Part shown: positions 56,601-64,000 of the stretch, one piece after another
How positions within the stretch are numbered: the stretch's first letter is position 1
Layout: every line of letters starts with the position of its first letter
From: Bothriochloa decipiens
Lineage: Eukaryota; Streptophyta; Magnoliopsida; Poales; Poaceae
Reading direction: 5' to 3'
Length of the DNA: 64,000 bases
NCBI GenBank assembly: GCA_023333625.1
Contig: CM041630.1
Location: forward strand, 24,015,500 to 24,079,499
Translations under genes and position numbers: made by a program
Notes under the pieces: generated by a model
The model's input: only the letters and a program-made list of their open reading frames with translations
The model's database searches: none
What the model was told of the DNA's origin: nothing

Positions 56601-59600
56601 TGTGAAAAATGGAGAGATTCCTAGTAAATGCAAATAAGTCTTAACAAGTAAATCACGAATTGACCAGAATCATGCCTCATTCTGTCAAGGAACTTCTACA
56701 GAATTCAGGGTACAAGTCAATGGCACTAAGACATATGTTAGGTTGTCATTTGTCAGTGTAAAAAACCAAGATCATTTAGCACACATTCTTTAGATTGTAT
56801 TAATTATGTAATGACCTCACTACAGCTAGAAGCAAATGAAAATGTTTGATTTTATGAAGAAAAGGATGAAAAAAATGATCAAAGGTTAAGCCTTCTACCA
56901 TATGTGTTAACTGTGACAATTTTAGTTTGTATAGCACCATGTTCCAACTGTGTTCTTGGCAGCAGCCTAGGTGGCTTCAGAATGCTTTGCAGCACCCTTC
57001 TGTAAAGCTTTTGATCAAGTTGGGTGGCGAGGACAACATGATGTGGCTGGCACAAGGAACAAGAACAGGTAGTCTGCAAAGGGGTGATGTAGAAATTTTC
57101 CGTTGAAGAGACAACAGGAGGCAGAAAACACTAAGAGAGCAGCTAAGAACAGGTGTGATCCCACAAGAGTGAAGTATTTTCAGACTTAGGGACCCATTGA
57201 AACAAAGGAAATTCATAGTAACCAGTTCATTTTCACACTAAAAACACAGGGAACAGGAAAAAAACCAACATTCCAAATAAGGCCTTAGCTATTGTATTTC
57301 AGGTTTTCATCAATTTAAGTATATATATATAGTGGGTCTGTTGACTGCTTCATCAATGGAACAGCAGCACATAGACAGGGCATAGGCAACTGAATGAGTT
57401 GATTATAAAATATACTAGCACAAGAAAACATTACTAATGGAATTTAAAGTTATTTGATTTCCCCAAACAGGGAGCTACCAAATTCAATTACTTCATATTC
57501 GAATCAGCTTAAGAAAATAAAATGCATTTGTGATTTGCATTTGCGAAGCGCAGCTGGACCGAAAGAAACGAAGTCTATGTACTGCCACAGAGTATACTAT
57601 TGTTGTGCTATGGTATTGTCAAATGTGAGACGTCAAGTATATCCCTCATAAACTCAATATTTATATTATATCAACAGCAACAAAGACAACAAAGCCTTTT
57701 AGTCTCAAGCAGATTAGAGAAGGCTAGAGTTGAAACCCAACAAGAATCAGTGAATCACCGACAAAAAGGAGAATAGAGAAAAGGAAAACATGTGCATCTA
57801 TTGTAATTGGATAATTGAACAAGAAAATGGACTCTCGGAGAGTGTTTCTTTGGTACTAGACATTGCTACAATGACAACTAAAGAGCACAGTGATGGAAAA
57901 GATATGATCATAAAAGCCAGCACACATGACACAAAATGATGACACGTGAATTTTCTGGCATTTAGAAACAAATTTTGGTTTAGAATATGCAACTTACGTC
58001 GCCCTCATCAAGATGCACACGTTTTCTTATCAGTTTTGCAGAAAACACCACTTTTGCATCCAGGCTCGGGCACCCATGGCCAACCAATATCTGAAGATCC
58101 TTCCTAGGCAATGACCTGCATAAGATTTAAGAACCAACAACATGATTACTAGTACAACTATCATTTGTTCATTTGTCACACCTATGATCTATCTACAAAA
58201 TTGTCCAAATGACTGCTGCAATAGCAATAACTCGTTTCTGATTTCTGACTCAAATCCTTTTACTACTTTTGATTAGGTGAAACAATAATATTCACATGTA
58301 TGATCATTACATACTCTCAGATATTCTCTACATTATATGTTACATTTAATCTTCATGTGCTTTAGTCATGGATTCACAAGAAAACATTCTGTGGAAAGAA
58401 TCAATATCTAATTTTCGATGGCCATAGTGATTACTCCTAGACAAAAGAATCACAAGACCCATTAGTATGCTAAAAATATAGGAATGATGAATTTTAAAGG
58501 TTAACCTCCAATATTCGCATTCTGACTTTCCAGGTTTAACAATAACTGTAGGCTTCCAGAAGACCGAGCGTAGCTCGGTTGGCTAGCTCCGACAGGTTTC
58601 GGGCTGCCCACCAGCGTTCGAGCGCTGGCCGGCGCTGGTGTCTCACCCCGGGAACAGTTGTTCCCAATTTTCGATGCCTCACAGGTGGATGCGCCACAAT
58701 GGTCAAGATGACGTGCCCGTCACGTTCGAAGCCCGAATGACTTCGGATACGTCTCAGCCACTTGCAGTCTCTTCGGTATAGGTGTAGGTCTAGCTTACGC
58801 ACTAGGGCGTGTGTGCGAGTGTGTGTGTGCATATGGTGGTGGTACGCACTAGGGCGTGTGTGCGTGCCTGTGGTGGTGTGAGTTAGTGTGTGAGTTCAGA
58901 TACTACAACTTGTACTTGAAAAGTTAAGGCTCAAAAAAAAACCGTAGGCTTCCAAAGTTTCAATGCAACTTAAAATATCTATCACTGTGCATACCAAGGG
59001 AACAACAATGACAGGATGCATCATCATTATCCACTTACAGCAGTGAAAAGATTGGGTGCACTCACAAGGTAACCATATAATTTCTACAACAATGGTAATT
59101 CTAGAATGAAATGAAACTAGGGGGAAACATGCAACAATCCATTTTTGATGGTTATGGCTGATGTAGAAATATTCATCAAATCCTGCCTTCAAACCAAACT
59201 TTACAAAGCTTGCACTTGATGGCTCAAAGATCCAGATAATGCTACAGGCTTCTCAGAAACTAGAATGGTCTTCTCTCAATAGTATGGAACATTGGAATGA
59301 TTCAATAGTATGCAATGTTGAAATGGCAACAAACTGAGTCAAAATCTATGGCCTAGAATTATAATATAGTATAACAGGATAACCTACTACCTCCATCCCA
59401 AAAAGAATGCAATTCTAGGTGCATTCTATGTTAAAGCATCTAAAGTTTGACCATATATATAGTGTAAAAATATTAGCGTTTATGACATCAAATAGGTATA
59501 CTATTATGAAAATATATCTCATGAAAAAAATCTAATTATACCTGTTTGATATAAGAAATATTGATATTTTTTTATATAGCTAGTCAAACTCAAGATACTT

Positions 59601-60413
59601 GCTAGAATTACATTCTTTTCTGGGCATAGGGAGTATCTTTTAACTTTTAGACCCTGTTTTGAGTAAAAAAAAAACCCTAATGAATTCGAACCCCATATAG
59701 TGTAATTAACAAGGAACTAAAAATCAACCTCAGGGGCAATAACCATACTTGAGGATGTCGAACCGGTCTCGGCCAAAGTTCATGCAGGCGTTCTTGACAG
59801 TAGTCCAGTCTCTGGAAAAGTCGAACCCCACCTCCTCACTGACCTCTGGGAGGTCCAAGGGCACCGCCGCGGCCATGGAGCTCTCATCTGCACCAGAGGC
59901 CCGGCCGAGGTCGTAGTACCTCTGCTGAGCAAGCCGCTCCATCAGTTCGATCCATTCGGGCCAGGGGTGCACGAGCTCCACCTCCCTCCGCAGCACCTCC
60001 GCCATGCTCATCCTCGCCACCTCATCGGCAGATGCCGCCGCCGCCACCGCCGCCGGAGCAGCTTCGCTCTGCCCATCCGGCCCCGGCACCGGCTCCGGGC
60101 ACGGGTCTGCATCCAGCGGCGGTGCTTCTTCAGGCGGCGGCGGCGCGGGGCGGCGCCAGGACTGGATGCGGCGGAGGGCGGCGTCGCGGGCCGAGAGCTC
60201 GGAGGAGCGGGTGCGGTCGAGGGCGTCGAGCTGGTCGAAGACGAAGGAGAGGCGGGCGGAGAGGGCGGGCGGCTTAGAAGAAGCGGACGAGGGGGGTGGG
60301 GGTGGGGAGGGAGAGGAGGCGAAGGGGCGGTGGCGGAGGAGGACGAGGAGGGACGACGGGGTGGGGATGCCGCGCCGGCGGCGGAGGAGCAGCAACGGGT
60401 TGTGGCAGTCCAT
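53601..60413 (-). CDS. OZ2: Organelle RanBP2-type zinc-finger protein (OZ/VAR3 family), 806 aa, five exons
   Basis: Exons 60413-59749, 58115-57998, 55800-55448, 55364-55266 and 54786-53601 join in frame to 806 residues, all introns GT-AG. The N-terminus (MDCHNPLLLLRRRRG) is Arg/Leu-rich and looks like an organelle targeting peptide. A conserved block includes HPWPEWIELMERL. Two RanBP2-type fingers follow: W375 with C377/C380/C391/C394, and W408 with C410/C413/C424/C427. The C-terminal 380 residues are acidic, Ser/Arg/Asp-rich and probably disordered, with five 8-residue repeats at about 587-626. Family members OZ1 (VAR3) and OZ2 bind editing or splicing factors and act in plastid or mitochondrial RNA processing. 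The phrase VCSSC...RKEDEART and the PPPKVKQPPPPPKKRVGRDDVEM linker fit OZ2 best from memory, so the paralogue assignment is tentative. Confidence 0.88.
54145..54264 (-). repeat. Five 24-bp coding tandem repeats (DNSRESRY) in the zinc-finger gene
   Basis: Five consecutive 24-bp units encode DNSRESRY three times, then DHSRESRY and DNNRESRY. The unit is a multiple of three, so copy number can change without breaking the frame. Confidence 0.95.
58561..58939 (+). mobile_element. tRNA-derived SINE (about 380 bp) in intron 1 of the zinc-finger gene
   Basis: AACTGTAGGCTTCCAGA (58544-58560) and AACCGTAGGCTTCCAAA (58940-58956) flank it. The head has TAGCTCGGTTGGCTAGC (A-box region) and GCGTTCGAGCGC (B-box-like). 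The tail is GGCTC plus A9. Inside, ACGCACTAGGGCGTGTGTGCG is partly duplicated, with a GT-rich stretch between. Confidence 0.82.
59385..59635. mobile_element. Stowaway MITE (about 250 bp) in intron 1 of the zinc-finger gene
   Basis: The left end TACTACCTCCATCCC and the reverse complement of the right end, TACTCCCTATGCCC, are inverted repeats extending inward through AAGAATGNAATTCTA. TA flanks both ends, the Stowaway (Tc1/mariner) target. Confidence 0.82.
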
Positions 60414-60607
60414 TTGTGAGCATTTGGGTTTTGGGATTGTTCCCGGTCAAAACCCTCATCAGTATTTTAGACAGAGTGACCATGAACGGCAATCGGCAAT
60501 TCCCTTTCGTGAATCATTTTTTCTTAGGTTAATTGAATTCATACTATTCCAAATTCTGCGTTTATGAGAAATACCATTATTATTTGTCTATTTGAAAAGT
60601 ATAATTG

Positions 60608-60843
60608 GAGATCTACTTGAACCATGTCATTTTAGGCTTGAATTATTTGGAAAGATGTAGTTTTCTTCCTAGGCCAAACTTGAAGTTTATGTTTGAATCG
60701 GAGGAAAAAATGTTGCCTCTTTCTAGAGCTCTATTTGAACCGTGTCATTTTATACGCTTGTATCATTTGGAAAATTATCATTCTCCTTTTAGGCCAAACT
60801 TGAAGGAAATGCTCGAATTCAAAGAGAAGATGCTGCCTCTTGC
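60608..60843. repeat. Imperfect 118-bp tandem duplication upstream of the zinc-finger gene
   Basis: 60608-60725 and 60726-60843 align with shared blocks TTGAACCNTGTCATTTTA, ATCATTTGGAAA-like, AGGCCAAACTTGAAG and ATGNTGCCTCTTNCTAGAGCT. It lies 195-430 bases upstream of the start codon at 60413, in likely promoter DNA. Confidence 0.78.
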
Positions 60844-60849
60844 TAGAGC

Positions 60850-62112
60850 TTCAGAGTCTGAACAAGTTCTCGTCCATAGCAAAGATCTATTTTTTTCTCG
60901 CCACTCAAAATAAATTAGGAGCCAATAAAATCAATAATCTTAGCTTCATCGCACTACGGCTCCTCCATGATTATAGTAGGAAAACTCCGGCTCCTCTATT
61001 ATTGTAGAAAGGACTAAGGAGCTAGATCCTTCGAAGCTGTACCAAACAAAATCTAAAAAATTAAAGTCATGACAAACAAGACCTAAAAAATAAATTTGAA
61101 GCTATGCTAAGTCTTGGTGATAACGGTTGAGAAATTGCTATATCCATACGGATATGATATGAGCATGAGCACACACATATAAAGCACCCAATAGACACAA
61201 GTTAGGGCATAATTTATTCCGTGGACTCTACACTCGATTTGGCATTCATGGTTCTAATTAGCCTACTATAGTAATATTGTACCTTTTATTACTTTTCCCG
61301 AGCACATGCTACCACAATATTGTCAATTATTCTGCTATTGTAGCTACGAACACTTTAGCTCCGCGAAACTTTTTAGCGTTGTTAAGCTTGGTAGAGAGAA
61401 AAATTTCATTGTTGCATTTGTTACTTCTAATAAATGATGAATTGGACCACTAAGAAACTATTGAGTTGTTTATGAAAAAATGTTGGATGAATTTATGAAT
61501 ATCATGTTGTTGATAGCCGTGTTTATGTTTTGAATAATAGGCATGAGCCATAGACATACATTTGAGTGTTTGTATTTAGGAACGTTCCTTAGTTCCATGT
61601 TTTTGTGCATAAGGACAGCCGTCACAGCCGCAATGGACACGAGAATAAGGAAAATCAACAAATCCTCTCCTCAAAACAGGATCGGGGAGACGAATCGGAG
61701 GGAAAGGAGTGACTTGTTTGTCTAAACACACTCCTCTCTCTCTCTCTTCTCGGAAGACAACGTCATTATACATAAAAGGAAAAATGAGCTCCATAGCACC
61801 GAAAAAACACGACATTCAGACAACACCACTGAAAGTTATTTTCTCAAAAACAAAACCACTGAAAATCCATCCTACCGTAAATACCACTAAAAGTGAGTAC
61901 ACGTTCAGGAATCTAGCACTATGTTTACTTTCACTTATGGACGTCGTTTGTTACAGTGGCGGAGTGTGCAGTAAAATTAAGATTATCACACTCATGAACC
62001 TCTATATTCAACTTCTATACATCCTAATTATCAAGATTCTCTCCTCTATGTCTAATTTTTTCACACTCACAAATCTCTATATTCAACCTCTATTCACCAT
62101 GGTACCCAAATG
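60850..62112. other. Intergenic region, no gene seen
   Basis: AT-rich. It contains a CT repeat near 61736-61750, a filler-type direct repeat (ACCACTGAAA at 61825 and 61855) and an imperfect repeat of about 73 bp around TCACACTCATGAACCTCTATATTCA-like sequence at 61986-62120. Confidence 0.45.
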
Positions 62113-62830
62113 TCAAGATTTTTTTTTCTCTTCCTTTTCTTTTTCTCTTCTCCTCCTTATCCATTGCCTGGCACCCCGCCCCACGTCCCGACTCGTCCCG
62201 CACAGCCGCAGCGGCTCCAGCGGCGGAGCACCTCCACCGGCGGGGAGCACCTCCCTCCCTCCCAGCGCGCGCCGGTCTCGTTCCTCCGCCGGCGGCCTCC
62301 ACCTCCCCGACGCCCCTCCCTCCTCCTCCGTGAGGCACGCCACCACCACCGCTCCCCCGCCGTTGCTTGCGAGCCGGTCCCTGGGCGCTGAGGCCCGGCA
62401 GCGGAAGGGGTCAATGGATGATGACGCAGCGGAGGAGCTCGTGGGCCGGGAGGCGGGCGGACGCGCGCGGCGGGCGGCTCCCCGGCGGCCCTTGCTCCTC
62501 CGCTCGACGGCGAGGCGCGGCGGCGGCCTGCTCCCCAGCGCGGGATCCTGGCGGCCCTGCTCCTCGGCTGGCGGTGGGCATGGCGGGCATGGCGGCCCCT
62601 GAAGCCGGCGCGGTCCCCCTCTCTCTCTCCGTGCCGGGACGACGAGGAGGACGAGCTCGCGGCGGCTGATCTCCCTCTCCAGCGGCCCTCTCCTCCTCCC
62701 TCTCCGCCGTGCCCGTCCTTCCTTCCCTTCCCCTCCTCCGTCGGCGAGAACGACGACCGCGCGCGGATGCTCCAGGACCACATGCTCTCTCTCTCCTCCA
62801 CCGCATGCTTGGTGGGCCCTCAGTGGACGC
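62113..62830. other. GC-rich block without a supportable gene
   Basis: The block is over 65% GC by eye and open in several frames on both strands, but none shows a protein family, a targeting signal or a codon pattern that stands out. It could be the 5' part of a retroposon like A or B (no tail seen), a captured gene fragment, or a CpG-rich promoter. Confidence 0.4.
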
Positions 62831-63760
62831 TAAAGGACGTCCTCTGCCGCCGCAAATATCGGGGACGGAGTGCCTTTACCGTTCGGCTTACAGTCCCCGC
62901 TGCAGCAAATTTCAGCCTCTAAATCGCGGTTGCGGTCGGGATACAGGTCCCAGTGTAGATGGTCTAAAGGGGGCAGCTATAGTAGAAACATGTGCTGGTG
63001 TTCCTTGTGCCAACCAAAAGTGCATGCAAGGAGCTTGTGTGTGTATGCGTTCAGACGGGGCGGAGTTAGCAAAAATGCATGCAAGGAGCTTGGCTGCTTG
63101 CATTTTCAGACAGGAGGATGAGCTGAATCAACGTAAATACAGAGTACCTATAATTAGCACCCGTCCGGGACTCCGAGGCCTCCCCTTCATTCAAATAACA
63201 AGCACGTGGAGAACAATCTCATCAACCTCGGAATCTTTTTACCCGTAACTTTTGAAAGCACGTAATCTTTTTTTTTTAATTTTTCTCCACATCTAGATTT
63301 GAAAACCGCAGCCATGTCAGCCCTAAATTGCTCTGGGCGGGTCAGGTGCCAAAATAAATAAACGGGATGTAAAATTGAGATGAACAAAACGGTATTGAAA
63401 ATTGACATTAAAATCAGACAGGTTGGAGAGTTAAGGTGTAAAAATATGGAGTACTTTTAAGTCATGGTAGAAATCACATCACATCATGCACACAATATTT
63501 ATTTAGAAAGGACGCTTACTTACAGAACAAAGAAATACCAGTTTATGCTCCTTTTCACCATTCCTTTCCGATCGTCAATCTGATTAGCAAGGTATTCCAT
63601 CTTATTTTCACATGTTTTATGGTTGCCGACTGTAGATCGTACTATACAAAATGGGATAAAAACTGGTAGCCTACATTTTGCATCTTTGGTTCAATTTGTG
63701 TTAAGAGAGCAACTTCAGCTCTCTTAGCAGGGAGAAGTAATGCATTACAAGGGAACCAAG
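62831..63760. other. Right-end intergenic region
   Basis: Contains a direct repeat AAATGCATGCAAGGAGCTTG-like at about 63018 and 63073. No gene is seen. The part near 63460-63760 may be 3' flank of the possible exon on the minus strand. Confidence 0.35.
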
Positions 63761-63766
63761 CAGACA

Positions 63767-64000
63767 AATTTAAATTAGCAGCCCGTATCCCGGGGGCCTG
63801 TGCATTATTCTGTCAACCAAAAACCAAAATATTCATCAGCACTTCAAAGTTAGCACATAAATAGTATCCTGGTCAAGTAAAATTGTTACCAGAAGTAATG
63901 GTTGCCTGAAGCTTTACCTTGACGAACCAGCCATCGCATGTTAGTATGGTTCTCTTCAGAACCCAGCACTGGGATTGGCAGATGCCACCGCCACAACTCC
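63767..64000 (-). other. Possible 3'-terminal exons of a gene cut by the window edge
   Basis: On the minus strand 64000-63919 is open in two frames and ends at a strong donor (CAAG|GTAAAG). After a short intron a pyrimidine-rich acceptor (GGTTGACAG near 63812) precedes AATAATGCACAGG. One frame gives a Cys-rich peptide (CGGGICQSQCWVL); another reads RWHLPIPVLGSEENH and then stops just past the junction. No family is recognised. Confidence 0.25.

Noticed and set aside
62113..62806. Open frames of 130-297 residues on both strands
   Set aside because: Overlapping frames in a GC-rich block with no family features; not listed as genes.
1..64000. Biosynthetic gene cluster or coordinated defence system
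   Set aside because: Neighbouring genes belong to unrelated processes and show no shared orientation or regulation; nothing supports a cluster.

Overview
This is a window of nuclear DNA from a flowering plant, very probably a grass. The genes have introns and plant-type products: a plastid PGRL1 protein, a secreted subtilase, F-box proteins, and an organelle zinc-finger protein. Coding exons are GC-rich at their 5' ends, as is typical of grasses. The spaces between genes hold copia retrotransposons, MITEs, tRNA-derived SINEs, a Helitron, a Mutator-like element and an RTE-type LINE. The species cannot be fixed from the sequence alone.

Layout. Positions 1-17428 (+) hold the 3' two-thirds of a DEAD-box RNA helicase gene (RH5/STRS1-like). 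Its first visible intron carries a complete minus-strand copia element with very short LTRs (232-5664). Its last intron carries a complete plus-strand copia element (9150-15004), an RTE LINE tail and a SINE. Positions 17429-22261 are a nest of repeats: a MITE; a copy of the 3' flank of the subtilase gene further right; a Stowaway MITE split by a Helitron (18772-21663); and a SIRE-type solo LTR inside that Helitron (19432-20643). Next come a broken F-box gene (22262-23456, +), a complete secreted subtilase (24880-27548, -), a poly(A)-tailed retroposon (28666-30064) and the nine-exon PGRL1 gene (31550-35469, -).

Positions 37500-46700 contain a tandem duplication. One F-box gene is nearly intact (38560-39708, -). 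A second is a pseudogene (44050-45212, -) whose downstream flank was interrupted by a poly(A)-tailed retroposon and whose upstream flank was interrupted by a Mutator-like element. A third remnant lies between them. Then follow a single-exon armadillo-repeat gene (49664-51418, +) and a five-exon RanBP2-type zinc-finger gene of the OZ/VAR3 family (53601-60413, -). The last 3.6 kb has a GC-rich block without a supportable gene and, at the very edge, a possible exon on the minus strand.

The genes do not form a cluster with a shared pathway: RNA helicase, protein turnover, secreted protease, photosynthetic cyclic electron flow, and organelle RNA processing. The coherent story is structural, namely tandem duplication and decay of F-box genes, intron growth by retroelements, and nesting of transposons. 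The most unusual observation is a set of about ten short direct repeats, each separated only by a small A-rich or T-rich filler. Several fillers carry the same last few bases as poly(A)-tailed retroelements in the same window. They look like retroelement insertions reduced to little more than the tail, or like patch repair of DNA breaks.
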